Positions 25,589 to 34,316 of a DNA stretch of 64,000 nt are shown in pieces. The stretch spans positions 113,990 through 177,989 of the forward strand of contig CAJTVB010000003.1 in NCBI GenBank assembly GCA_910579755.1, given 5' to 3'. A program made the position numbers and the translations under genes. The stretch's first letter is position 1; every line of letters begins with the position of its first letter. The notes under the pieces were generated by a model that ran no database searches, was not told the origin of the DNA, and saw only the letters and a program-made list of their open reading frames with translations. Source of the DNA: an uncultured Acetatifactor sp. GTDB lineage: Bacteria; Bacillota; Clostridia; Lachnospirales; Lachnospiraceae.

Positions 25589-25948
25589 ATGGACGAAGCC
25601 ATCAACGAAAAACTAGAAGAACTGGCAATGCTGATTATTGCCAATTCAGGAGCCGCCCGCTCCGCCGCCTTTGAGGCTCTGGAGCAGGCAAAAAAGGGAA
25701 ACTCGGAAAGTGCCGACAAGCTTTTGAAAAGCGCCGGTGAAAGCCTTCAGGAAGCCCACGAGGCTCACCGCTGCCTGCTTCAGATGGACGCTGCCGGGCA
25801 GGTTCCCCAGATGAGCGTTCTGCTCTGTCACGCCCAGGATCATCTGATGGGAAGCGCTCTGGCACAGGATTTGATTCAGGAAATGATCACCCTGCATCAG
25901 GCATTGAAGCCGCCAGCACAAGGGCAGGCCCAGGACCGCGGCATATAA
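25589..25948 (+). CDS. PTS lactose/cellobiose-family EIIA component
   Basis: The 119-residue protein is an all-helical EIIA of the Lac/Cel family. The phosphorylated His is expected at His81, the first His of HAQDHLMGS. Of two ATGs in frame, 25589 is 7 nt from AAGGAG and is chosen. It accepts phosphate from HPr and passes it to the EIIB encoded next. The tail after residue 105 is a short Gln/Pro-rich extension. Confidence 0.92.
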   Translation: MDEAINEKLEELAMLIIANSGAARSAAFEALEQAKKGNSESADKLLKSAGESLQEAHEAHRCLLQMDAAGQVPQMSVLLCHAQDHLMGSALAQDLIQEMITLHQALKPPAQGQAQDRGI

Positions 25949-25962
25949 AAGGGGGTATATTT

Positions 25963-26271
25963 GTGGAAAGAAAAATATTGTTGATCTGTGCAGGCGGCAT
26001 GTCCACAGGCATTCTGATGAAAAAAATGGAGAAATATGCCGCAGAGCAGGGAATTACACTTCAAATCGAGGCGGTGGGCATGTCAGCTTATGAAGATGTA
26101 TGCAAAAGCTATGACGTAATTTTGCTGGGGCCTCAGGTAGCGTACAAAAAGGCAGAAATCGAGCAGGTCTCACAAATGCCTCTGGCAGTGATCGCCGCCT
26201 ACGATTACGCCGTGGGAAACGTGGCAAATATTATGAAACAGGTAGAAGCTATCTATCCCAAGACTCAATAA
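25963..26271 (+). CDS. PTS lactose/cellobiose-family EIIB component
   Basis: The 102-residue protein has the Lac/Cel-type EIIB phosphorylation loop LICAGGMSTG with the active Cys9. The start is GTG with AAGGGGG upstream. It lies 14 bp after the EIIA gene and 32 bp before EIIC. With them it makes a complete three-part sugar permease. Confidence 0.93.
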   Translation: MERKILLICAGGMSTGILMKKMEKYAAEQGITLQIEAVGMSAYEDVCKSYDVILLGPQVAYKKAEIEQVSQMPLAVIAAYDYAVGNVANIMKQVEAIYPKTQ

Positions 26272-26303
26272 TTGCGAAAGTTATTTCGGAGAGGAGAAAT
26301 AGA

Positions 26304-27593
26304 ATGGGAAATTTATATGAAAGCAAAGCCATGCAGCAGGTAAAAAAGGTAGGAGAAAAGTTCGCGGGAAACAAAGCCATCGCCTCGGTATCTGCCGGAA
26401 TGATGATGGCCATGGGTATCATCCTGATTGGCGCCGTTTTCCAGCTGGTGGCCATTATTCCTACATTCTTTAAACTGTACTCAACGGAGGATGCCATCTA
26501 TAAGATCCTGATGGTACCTTACGATCTTTCCATGGGACTGATTTCTATTTACATGGCATTTACCATCGCATATTCTTATGCAAAGTCGCTGAAAATGCAG
26601 GCGGTCACCACCGCTCTCAATTCGCTTCTGGTGTTTTTGATCGTAGCCGCGCCTATCAAAACCGTGGCTCTGGCGGACGGTTCCTCCTTTACCGGCATAG
26701 ACAATTCCTGCCTGGGAGCTATCGGCATGTTCACAGCCATTTTGGTTTCCCTCTGTACGGTAAAGCTGGCGCACTTCTGCGAAAAACACCATCTGATGAT
26801 CCGGATGCCGGATGCAGTGCCCAAATTCCTGCAGGATACCTTTGCATCCCTGATTCCCCTGATCGTCAACATCGCCATCTGGCATACCATCGGAAGCCTT
26901 TGTACAGGGCTGATGACCATCTCTCTGCCCTATGCCATATCCTATCTGCTGTCCGCTCCCCTGGGTGCACTGACCAGCGTGCCGGGCATCCTCATCGTAG
27001 TATTTGTAGCAAACCTGCTTTGGACCTTCGGCATCCACGGCACAATGGTGGTCTACATTGCCATTATGCCGGCGCTGATGGAATATATCGCAACAAACGG
27101 AGCGTTGATGTCCCAGGGGCAGGCACTTGTGTTCACCCCTGTGGCCCTGTTCGCCATTATGAACTGTTGCGGCGGTACCGGAAATACCCTGGCGCTGTGC
27201 GTTATGGGACTGTTCTCTAAATCCGAACAGATCAAGGCAGTGAGCAAAGCAGCCATTGTACCGGGAATCTTCAATATCAATGAGCCGGCCACCTTCGGCT
27301 ATCCGATCATGTATAACCCCACTTTGGCAATTCCCTTTATTTTCAATCCGCTGATCACCATGGTTATCTGCTATTTCGGTTATCTGGTGGGATTCTTCAA
27401 GCCCTCCTTTACCATGATCAGCGCCACGCTGCCAGTAGGCGTATCTCCCTACCTGTGTACTCTTTCCTGGACAAACGTGCTGATCCCTGTGATCGCATTC
27501 GCAGTGGCATGGCTGATATACCGCCCCTTCTTCAAGGCCTATGAGAAAGATCTGGCCGCCAAGGAACAGGCGGCCAAAGCCGAGGCGGCCTGA
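26304..27593 (+). CDS. PTS lactose/cellobiose-family EIIC permease
   Basis: The 429-residue membrane protein has about ten helices and the EIIC-Lac/Cel features NINEPATFGYPIMYNP near residue 325 and the FGIHGTM loop near 245. It moves the sugar inward as EIIB phosphorylates it. The start has AGAGGAG. Its stop codon overlaps the GH1 start by one base (TGATG), which couples the two. The transported sugar is probably a beta-linked disaccharide or beta-glucoside, from the GH1 partner. Confidence 0.93.
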   Translation: MGNLYESKAMQQVKKVGEKFAGNKAIASVSAGMMMAMGIILIGAVFQLVAIIPTFFKLYSTEDAIYKILMVPYDLSMGLISIYMAFTIAYSYAKSLKMQAVTTALNSLLVFLIVAAPIKTVALADGSSFTGIDNSCLGAIGMFTAILVSLCTVKLAHFCEKHHLMIRMPDAVPKFLQDTFASLIPLIVNIAIWHTIGSLCTGLMTISLPYAISYLLSAPLGALTSVPGILIVVFVANLLWTFGIHGTMVVYIAIMPALMEYIATNGALMSQGQALVFTPVALFAIMNCCGGTGNTLALCVMGLFSKSEQIKAVSKAAIVPGIFNINEPATFGYPIMYNPTLAIPFIFNPLITMVICYFGYLVGFFKPSFTMISATLPVGVSPYLCTLSWTNVLIPVIAFAVAWLIYRPFFKAYEKDLAAKEQAAKAEAA

Positions 27594-29065
27594 TGATCAT
27601 CCCCTCAAATGCCTTTCCGGAGGATTTCCTCTGGGGCGGCGCCATGGCCGCCAATCAGACGGAAGGGGCCTGGGATCAGGACGGGAAGGGACCTTCCATC
27701 GCTGACCATATCACCGCGGGGACAAAAACATCTCCGCGGCGGTTTACCAGGAATATCCGCCCGGAAGAATATTATCCAAGCCATCAGGCAGTGGATTTTT
27801 ACCATCATTATGAAGAAGATATCGCACTGTTTGCAGAAATGGGATTCCGCGTGCTCCGGCTGTCCATTGCCTGGAGCAGAATCTTTCCCAGGGGAGATGA
27901 AGATGACCCCAACGAAAAAGGACTTGATTTTTATCGAAGGGTTTTTGCCGAATGCCAAAAATACAATATTCAGCCTCTGGTCACCCTCTCCCACTACGAA
28001 ATGCCCTATGTGCTTTGCGAACAATACGGCGGCTGGTCCAACCGAAAGCTGATTGATTTCTTTCTGCACTATTGCGAGACCGTGTTTCATACCTATAAAG
28101 AGCAGGTACATCTGTGGCTCACCTTTAATGAAATGAATACATTGGTAAGTCGGTTCGGCACCCTGCTTGGCGCCGGAATCCTTCCGGAGGACGGCTCGGA
28201 TCTGTTCGGAATGAGCCGGGCAAAGGCTCCGGAAACGCCGGAGGAGCAAAGCCGCAGGTTCACCGCCCTGCACCACCAGTTTGTGGCCGGAGCCAAAGCT
28301 ACAGCCCTGGCACACCGGATAAATCCGAAAAACAGAGTAGGCTGCATGCTTTCGGCGGCGGGCGTGTATCCCTACACCTGCAGTCCGGAAGACGTGCTGG
28401 AAGCCCAGCGGCAGATGAATCGCAGCAACTGGTTCTGCGCAGATGTATGTGTGAAAGGCACTTATCCTTATTTTATGGAACGAACCTTCCGGGAGAACGG
28501 GATCTGCGTGGCCATAGAGGATGAAGATACCTCCATCCTGCAGGAGGGAAAGGCCGATTTTCTGTCCTTCAGCTATTACACCTCCCGTTGTGCCACTGTG
28601 GATGAGAATGTAAAAAAGTCTGCCGGAAACATGATGCTGGGCGCTTCCAATCCTTACCTGGCCGCCAGTGAATGGGGATGGACCATCGATCCCAAAGGGC
28701 TTCGTTACCTGCTGAACGAGCTTTACAACCGATACGGAATTCCTTTGATGGTGGTGGAAAACGGACTGGGGGCTGCAGATGAACCAAGGGAAGACGGCAC
28801 CATCCATGACGATTACCGAATTACCTATCTGCGCGCCCATATCGAGCAGATGAAAGAAGCCCTGGACGACGGCGTACAGCTTATGGGATACACCCCCTGG
28901 AGCTGCATGGATCTGATAAGCGCCAGCACGGGCGAAATGAAAAAGCGCTATGGATTTATCTATGTGGACCGGGACAACCAGGGAAACGGTACGTTGGAAC
29001 GGAAACGGAAGGATTCCTTCTATTGGTATCAAAAATGCATTGCCAGCAACGGCAGGGAGGTATAG
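27593..29065 (+). CDS. GH1 6-phospho-beta-glucosidase/galactosidase-type glycosidase
   Basis: The 490-residue enzyme belongs to glycoside hydrolase family 1. The acid/base is Glu180 in LTFNEMNT and the nucleophile is Glu389 in MVVENGLG. The N-terminal FLWGGAMAANQTEGA motif is classical. Family members in PTS operons hydrolyse the phosphorylated sugar, here the product of the linked EII complex. Discrimination between phospho-glucoside and phospho-galactoside cannot be made with confidence. Confidence 0.93.
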   Translation: MIIPSNAFPEDFLWGGAMAANQTEGAWDQDGKGPSIADHITAGTKTSPRRFTRNIRPEEYYPSHQAVDFYHHYEEDIALFAEMGFRVLRLSIAWSRIFPRGDEDDPNEKGLDFYRRVFAECQKYNIQPLVTLSHYEMPYVLCEQYGGWSNRKLIDFFLHYCETVFHTYKEQVHLWLTFNEMNTLVSRFGTLLGAGILPEDGSDLFGMSRAKAPETPEEQSRRFTALHHQFVAGAKATALAHRINPKNRVGCMLSAAGVYPYTCSPEDVLEAQRQMNRSNWFCADVCVKGTYPYFMERTFRENGICVAIEDEDTSILQEGKADFLSFSYYTSRCATVDENVKKSAGNMMLGASNPYLAASEWGWTIDPKGLRYLLNELYNRYGIPLMVVENGLGAADEPREDGTIHDDYRITYLRAHIEQMKEALDDGVQLMGYTPWSCMDLISASTGEMKKRYGFIYVDRDNQGNGTLERKRKDSFYWYQKCIASNGREV

Positions 29066-29067
29066 AC

Positions 29068-29334
29068 ATGGTGACAAAAAAGCTGGAAATTATCAATAAG
29101 ACCGGACTCCACGCCCGACCCGCATCGGACTTTGCCCTGACGGCGAAGCAGTATTCGTCGAAGGTAACCATCTGCAGGGAAGGCGGTCTGCCGGTCAACG
29201 CAAAATCTGTGGTGCGCCTTTTGACAGAGGGCATCGGACAAGGTACAATAGTGGAAATTGCGGCGGAGGGCGAGGATGAGGAAGATGCCCTGAAAGCTCT
29301 CTGCGCTATGGTGGAAAGCGGATTCGGCGAGTAA
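29068..29334 (+). CDS. HPr-like phosphocarrier protein
   Basis: The 88-residue protein has the HPr active site GLHARPAS with His15, and Ser47 in NAKSVVRLL at the place of the regulatory Ser46. The residues after the Ser (VVRLL) differ from the usual IMGVM, so recognition by HPr kinase or CcpA may be altered. ATG 29068 has GGGAGG upstream and starts 2 bp after the GH1 stop. With the enzyme I next to it, this is an operon-specific phosphate relay, probably separate from the general HPr. Confidence 0.92.
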   Translation: MVTKKLEIINKTGLHARPASDFALTAKQYSSKVTICREGGLPVNAKSVVRLLTEGIGQGTIVEIAAEGEDEEDALKALCAMVESGFGE

Positions 29335-29353
29335 GGAAAGGTGCGTCACAGCT

Positions 29354-31102
29354 ATGGCAGAAAAGGACGGAAAATTACAGAGGATAGTGTTGACCGGAAA
29401 TCCGGTATCAGACGGAGCCGTCGTGGCCAGGGCATATATCTATGAGCCCTGGGAGCCCGATGTTCTCCCGACCTGCTTTGAACCGGAAAAGAAACAGGAA
29501 AAGCTGGATGCCTTTCGCCGTGCCGCGAAACAGGCTAAAGCAGAACTGACTCGGCTCGCAGAAAACCTGGGCCCGGACTTCGGGGATCAGGCAAAAATCT
29601 TTCTGGCCCACCGGGAGCTTTTGGATGACGAAGAGCTGATGTCAGAAACGGAGCTGGCTATCACGGAAGCTTTTTGGGAGCCGGATGCCGCCGTGGAAAA
29701 GGTTTTTACCTCCTTTACCGAAATGCTCAGCCAGGTAGATGATCCTCTGATCGCCGCCCGGGCGGCAGACCTGCAGGACGTGAAAAAAAGACTGCAGCGC
29801 ATTTATCAGGGCCGGGAGGAACAAAATCTCTCCAAATTGGAAAACGATGTGATCCTGGTAGCAAGGGACCTTATGCCCAGCGATACGGCAGGCCTGGATC
29901 GCCGCCATGTAAAAGGCATTATCACAGAGGCAGGCGGGACAAATTCCCACTCCGCCATTCTGGCCCGAAGCTTTCAGATCCCCGCAATATCCGGTGTTGT
30001 GAATGCGGTCCGCATCATTCCCCAGAACACACTTCTGGCCCTGGATGCGGTGAAGGGACAGGCGATCCTGAGGCCCCGGCAGGAGGAGATCGATGCCTGC
30101 GTCAGATCCCAGAATATCCTCCTTTCCAGGCGCAGAGCACAGGCTCAGTACCTGGGACGCCCCGGAGCTACCCGTGACGGGATTTCCATAGACCTTGGCA
30201 TCAACATCGGTTCCTGCAAATTTGAAGCTTCCGAAAATTATTATGACTTTATAGGTTTATTCCGCACAGAATTTCTGTACATGGAAGGTCTATGTCTTCC
30301 CACGGAAGAAGAACAGCTTACAGCATATACAAAGGTACTCGAACAGGCCAACGGAAAAGCCGTGACGCTCCGGACTCTGGATATCGGCGGGGATAAAAAC
30401 CTGCCCTATATGGATCTGCCTAGGGAAGACAATCCTTTTCTGGGTAATCGCGCCCTGCGCCTTTGTCTTTCCAGGCCGGATATTTTTCAGACCCAGCTGA
30501 GGGCTGCGCTTCGCGCCTCCCATCGGGGCAAACTCCAGCTGATGTTTCCCATGGTGGGCGGGATGGAGGACATCTATCGGGCAAAAGCCTGTGTCAGGGC
30601 GGCAATGGAGCAGCTGGATGCCAAAGGAATTCCCTATAATCCCCATATCCGGATAGGGATCATGATCGAAATCCCGTCCATCGCATTAATGGCGGATCTG
30701 GCAGCAGCAGAGGTGGATTTTGCCAGCGTCGGTTCCAACGACCTGACACAGTATGTCAGCGCCGCAGACCGGATGAACCCTGCTGTGGGCCCTTATTATC
30801 AGAACTACTCCCCTGCAATGCTCAGGCTGTTGGAAACTGTCTTTAGCGCTTTTACCGCCCAAGACAAACCGATTTCCGTCTGCGGAGAAATGGCGGGCGA
30901 TCCCAAGGCCGCCGTTCTGCTGACAGGCCTGGGCGCCCGGAAGCTAAGCATGAATCCAGCCAGCCTGGCCGGCGTCAAAGCGGCTTTGGCCAGGGTTTCA
31001 CTGAAGGAGGCTCAGGATCTGGCACGCCAATGTCTGGGAATGCGGACTCAGAAGGAAATACTGGAGCACTTAAGCGCTTTTACTGCCGAAGCTGAGGTTT
31101 GA
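29354..31102 (+). CDS. PTS enzyme I (phosphoenolpyruvate-protein phosphotransferase)
   Basis: The 582-residue enzyme has the N-terminal HPr-binding domain, the swivelling domain with the active His199 in TEAGGTNSHSAI, and the PEP-binding TIM barrel with LFRTEFLYM, FASVGSNDLTQY and the catalytic Cys in SVCGEMAGDP. It is complete. An enzyme I within a carbohydrate operon, with its own HPr, suggests a dedicated phosphate supply. The gene is preceded by AAGGTG and ends 42 bp before the remains of a GH3 gene. Confidence 0.93.
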   Translation: MAEKDGKLQRIVLTGNPVSDGAVVARAYIYEPWEPDVLPTCFEPEKKQEKLDAFRRAAKQAKAELTRLAENLGPDFGDQAKIFLAHRELLDDEELMSETELAITEAFWEPDAAVEKVFTSFTEMLSQVDDPLIAARAADLQDVKKRLQRIYQGREEQNLSKLENDVILVARDLMPSDTAGLDRRHVKGIITEAGGTNSHSAILARSFQIPAISGVVNAVRIIPQNTLLALDAVKGQAILRPRQEEIDACVRSQNILLSRRRAQAQYLGRPGATRDGISIDLGINIGSCKFEASENYYDFIGLFRTEFLYMEGLCLPTEEEQLTAYTKVLEQANGKAVTLRTLDIGGDKNLPYMDLPREDNPFLGNRALRLCLSRPDIFQTQLRAALRASHRGKLQLMFPMVGGMEDIYRAKACVRAAMEQLDAKGIPYNPHIRIGIMIEIPSIALMADLAAAEVDFASVGSNDLTQYVSAADRMNPAVGPYYQNYSPAMLRLLETVFSAFTAQDKPISVCGEMAGDPKAAVLLTGLGARKLSMNPASLAGVKAALARVSLKEAQDLARQCLGMRTQKEILEHLSAFTAEAEV

Positions 31103-31144
31103 CATAACGAGGAAACCATATTAAGAAAAAAACAGGAGAAACCA

Positions 31145-32114
31145 TATGCATAACGCAAAAATGATAAAACACAGCAGAAAAAAAGGCTTTTGGCAACGAT
31201 GCTCTCTGTTGCTCTGCTGCTTTCCCTTCCGCTGCCGGCATCTGCCTCCACCGGAAATATCAATGCCAATGTAGTGGCAGATTCTCTGGCAGTGGCAAAA
31301 CAGGTGGAAGCTGAGGGTATTGTACTGCTGAAAAACGAAGGCCCCGTTCTGCCTCTGGCAGCGGAAAAAGGAATCAATGTATTCGGCAGCGCTTCCATTG
31401 ATCCCTATTATGGCAGCAGCGGATCCGGTTCCATCAAATCGGACACTCTGATCGGATTTTACGACGGACTGAGACTTGCGGGAATTTCCTATAATGAAGC
31501 TTTGTATAATACCTATCAGAGCTGGTACGGAAAAAACGGAAAACACAAGGAGATGCCTGTGGAAAATATTGATTTCACTCAGGCCTGCGCATACTCCGAC
31601 ACAGCCGTTCTGATGATTGGAAGAGCCGGTATTCCTCACACATTCCCGTATGGCTCTTCCTAAGGCAATCGGGTTCGCTTCATGCTCTTTTCGCAGTTTA
31701 TCCAGAACAGGAAAAAACTGCACTACATAAATACTGGTAAGCATTGCATCATTTCCAGCGTACACTGCCTGGATGGGATTCATATAGAATGTGGTAACCT
31801 GGACCTTCGAAGTGCCGGACACAGGAAGCTATGATCTGACAATGGCCCTGGCCAGTACCAATCTCTTCGGAAAAAATGACAATCTGGCTGAACAGGTGAT
31901 CATGCAGGTAAACGGCGCCGATGTGGATGTGTCCCAGATCGAAATTTTCGGCAGCGGTTTCCTGAAGTATAACCGATTTTCCACTTATGGACCTTTGCAG
32001 GTGGAGCTTGTGTCAGGAACCAACACCATTACCTGGACCACTACAGGTTACTCTGTACCTAATGTAGATTATCTTGATTTTTACAAAACGCCTGAAGAAA
32101 TCCCCTGCTATTAA
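31145..32114 (+). pseudogene. Decayed secreted GH3 glycosidase gene with an inverted middle segment
   Basis: Three pieces remain. An ATG at 31145 with AGGAG is followed by a basic stretch, then a frame change in a run of seven A residues (31178-31184). The next frame encodes a hydrophobic signal-like stretch and the start of a GH3 C-terminal-type domain (AEGIVLLKNEGPVLPL, then FGSASIDPYYGSSGSG) to about 31627. From there to about 31790 the coding sense lies on the minus strand (MNPIQAVYAGNDAMLTS, then NPIALGRAIREC). From 31791 a plus-strand frame encodes a C-terminal beta-sandwich sugar-binding domain ending at 32114. The left inversion edge has 9-bp inverted repeats (31619-31627 and 31653-31661). 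The catalytic half is gone. Confidence 0.75.
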
Positions 32115-32121
32115 ATACATA

Positions 32122-32155
32122 GGAAAAGAGACTGTCAGCCGACAGCCTCTTTTCC
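32122..32155. terminator. Bidirectional terminator between the GH3 remnant and the HD-GYP gene
   Basis: Two arms of 9 and 5 bp (32122-32136 with 32141-32155, one mismatch, 4-nt loop) form a long hairpin. It lies right after the plus-strand stop and overlaps the stop codon of the minus-strand gene. T-rich sequence follows on the plus side. Confidence 0.65.
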
Positions 32156-33280
32156 CTTTTCCTTATTTTCATTTCCATGCTGCATTCTGGCCAAAGCCTC
32201 GAATTTCCCTCTGCACCTGCGAAAGCTGGACATCAGCTTGGGAGAAAACATACCGCACTCTCCGTTCAGGATCATATGATAGGCCTGATCCAGCGTAAAG
32301 GGAGGCTTGTACACCCTGACACTTACCAGGGCATCATATACATCTGCCACTCCTACCAGCTGCGCTGACAATGGAATATCTTCCCCGGCCAGCCCGTCGG
32401 GATACCCTCTGCCATCATATCTCTCGTGATGATGACGACAGATCTCATAGCAGATATCTCCATAACCCTCCTCCCAGATTCCTTCGGCATTATCCAATAT
32501 CTCGCATCCTTTTATGGTATGTGTTTTCATAAACTCAAATTCTTCAAAGGTAAGTTTTCCCGGCTTCAACAGAACACTATCCGGAATGGCAATCTTTCCC
32601 ACATCATGGAGAGCGCTGGCCATAACGATCCCGTCGATTTTCTCCGGAGTCAGACCATATTCCGGACAATCCTTCATCAACTGCTCTGCCAGAATTCTGG
32701 TAAAGCCCTTCACCCTCTGGATATGTTCTCCGCTTTCCAGATTGCGGCTTTCTACCACCGTACCCAAAAGGTCAATAATTCTCACATTGCTTTCCTTCAG
32801 CCTGTCCCTCTGGCGCTTCAAAAGCTCATATTGCTTTCTCAGCTCCTCGGTCTGTTCGGCCACCTTGTCCTCCAGCTCGTTCTTGTAGCGAAACAGATTC
32901 ACGGTATTTGTAATTCGGTTTTTGACAATGGTATGATCATACGGCTTATGGATAAAGTCCGAGACCCCCAGCTCCAGGCACCTGTACTCGGCATTATTCG
33001 CCGACTCCGCGCTGATCACCAGCACCGGAATCTTATCCAGCCATCCCTGGGCCTTCATTATCTCAAGCACCCCGAAGCCATCTATTTTAGGCATCAAAAG
33101 ATCCAAGAGCACCACAAGGATCTCCTCCTGTCGGCGGTGGAGTACATCCACTGCCGCCTCTCCGTCTACTGCAATCTCAATGGGATATTCATCCTCCAAC
33201 ATAACTGTCAGCATCTCGCGGTTTATCTCATCATCGTCCACGATCAGCACTCTGCTCCGTGTACTAGGTATGCCCTTCAC
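32135..33280 (-). CDS. Response regulator with HD-GYP c-di-GMP phosphodiesterase domain
   Basis: The 381-residue protein has a receiver domain (1-125, phospho-acceptor Asp60 in VVLLDLLMPKIDG), a coiled coil (about 130-165) and an HD-GYP domain (about 170-365) with ALHDVGK and HHHERYDGRGYPDG. HD-GYP domains with this motif usually hydrolyse cyclic di-GMP. The C-terminal charged tail overlaps the terminator. The start is taken as GTG 33280, which lies close to a GGAAG site and is uncertain. The next gene upstream encodes an HPt domain, which suggests a phosphorelay. Confidence 0.9.
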   Translation of the reverse strand: MKGIPSTRSRVLIVDDDEINREMLTVMLEDEYPIEIAVDGEAAVDVLHRRQEEILVVLLDLLMPKIDGFGVLEIMKAQGWLDKIPVLVISAESANNAEYRCLELGVSDFIHKPYDHTIVKNRITNTVNLFRYKNELEDKVAEQTEELRKQYELLKRQRDRLKESNVRIIDLLGTVVESRNLESGEHIQRVKGFTRILAEQLMKDCPEYGLTPEKIDGIVMASALHDVGKIAIPDSVLLKPGKLTFEEFEFMKTHTIKGCEILDNAEGIWEEGYGDICYEICRHHHERYDGRGYPDGLAGEDIPLSAQLVGVADVYDALVSVRVYKPPFTLDQAYHMILNGECGMFSPKLMSSFRRCRGKFEALARMQHGNENKEKGKEAVG

Positions 33281-33376
33281 CTTCTTCCATAAACTAATTC
33301 ATCCCGGGTACGGTTATATCTCCGCGGTCCCGGCATTCTGTATCCAGCAGTCCTTTTCTTCCCCGATTCCTGCGGA

Positions 33377-33730
33377 TCAGGCCCCTGCAAATTCGCTGAT
33401 CACAGCCCTGGTATGCTCGTATTCTGTTTCCAGCTGCGCAATCAAGTCCATGTTCTCGGGCTTTTTCCCTCCTCGCATCTCTTCTGTCAGCTCACCGCTG
33501 ATCTGGTACAGCTTAGTGATCCCCAGATTCATGCCCACACCCTTCAGGGTATGTGCCGCCCGGAAGGCTTCCTCATAATTTTCCTCTTCCAGCGCCTTTT
33601 TCAATGTGGCAAAGCTTTCATCCGCCAAAAATTTGCGGATAAAGCGATCCACCAGCTTCTCGCTGCTAAGTCGAGCCAGAGTTCCCTCAAAGTCTCCCCC
33701 AAACGCCGCATAACATTCTTTTACCGTCAT
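33377..33730 (-). CDS. HPt (histidine phosphotransfer) domain protein
   Basis: The 117-residue all-helical protein carries the HPt motif AAHTLKGVGMNLG, with the phosphorylated His at residue 60. It relays phosphate between hybrid kinases and response regulators. GGGAGG precedes the start. It lies 96 bp upstream of the HD-GYP regulator on the same strand, which makes that protein the likely partner. No kinase is adjacent. Confidence 0.9.
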   Translation of the reverse strand: MTVKECYAAFGGDFEGTLARLSSEKLVDRFIRKFLADESFATLKKALEEENYEEAFRAAHTLKGVGMNLGITKLYQISGELTEEMRGGKKPENMDLIAQLETEYEHTRAVISEFAGA

Positions 33731-33842
33731 CCCAATGCCTCCCCGTTATCATTCGATACATATTTTCGAAATACATTCTTGATATCTATTATAATACATA
33801 CCTCTTGTATATGGCAAGATATTTTACCTTACAGTTCACGCG

Positions 33843-34301
33843 TCACATCAGCTGTGAAAACCCATTCTGGCGCAAAGCCTCATAAAGCACAATGGCCACA
33901 GAGTTGGACAGATTCAGGGAACGGGTGGCCGGAAGCATGGGAATGCGGATACAGGTTTCCCTATACTCGCTCAGAATCTCTCCCGGAATCCCTGCGCTTT
34001 CCTTTCCAAACATGATAAAGTCCTCCGGCCCGAAGGCGGCTTCCGTGTAGGGACGCTCTGCCTTCGTGGTAGCCATCCAGATTTTTGCCCCGGGATGCTT
34101 TTCCCGGAATTCCTCAAAATTCATATACCGGTATACCTCCAGCTTTGGCCAGTAGTCCATGCCCGCGCGCCGGATGGACTTTTCATCCAGATGGAATCCC
34201 AGCGGCTCAATCAAATGCAGGGGTATGCCCGCAGCCACACAGGTTCGTCCGATATTCCCTGTATTTCCCGGTATCTCCGGTTGGTGTAATACAATATGCA
34301 T
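33843..34301 (-). CDS. trmL: tRNA (cytidine/uridine-34-2'-O)-methyltransferase
   Basis: The 152-residue SPOUT-fold enzyme has the TrmL motifs QPEIPGNTGNIGRTCVA at the N-terminus, MFGKESAGIP in the middle and RSLNLSNSVAIVLYEALRQ in the knot. It methylates the ribose at the wobble position of certain leucine tRNAs. It is complete and of normal length. It lies 15 bp after the aminotransferase gene and is probably the last gene of that unit. Confidence 0.93.
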   Translation of the reverse strand: MHIVLHQPEIPGNTGNIGRTCVAAGIPLHLIEPLGFHLDEKSIRRAGMDYWPKLEVYRYMNFEEFREKHPGAKIWMATTKAERPYTEAAFGPEDFIMFGKESAGIPGEILSEYRETCIRIPMLPATRSLNLSNSVAIVLYEALRQNGFSQLM

Positions 34302-34316
34302 ATCCTGCCTGCTCCT

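Noticed and set aside
27605..29077. A 490-codon minus-strand open frame opposite the GH1 gene
   Set aside because: It mirrors the GC-rich codons of the GH1 gene, whose active-site motifs are intact.
31121..31822. A 233-codon minus-strand frame across the GH3 remnant
   Set aside because: Only its first part is GH3-like, which is the inverted segment; the rest is the complement of the plus-strand remnant.
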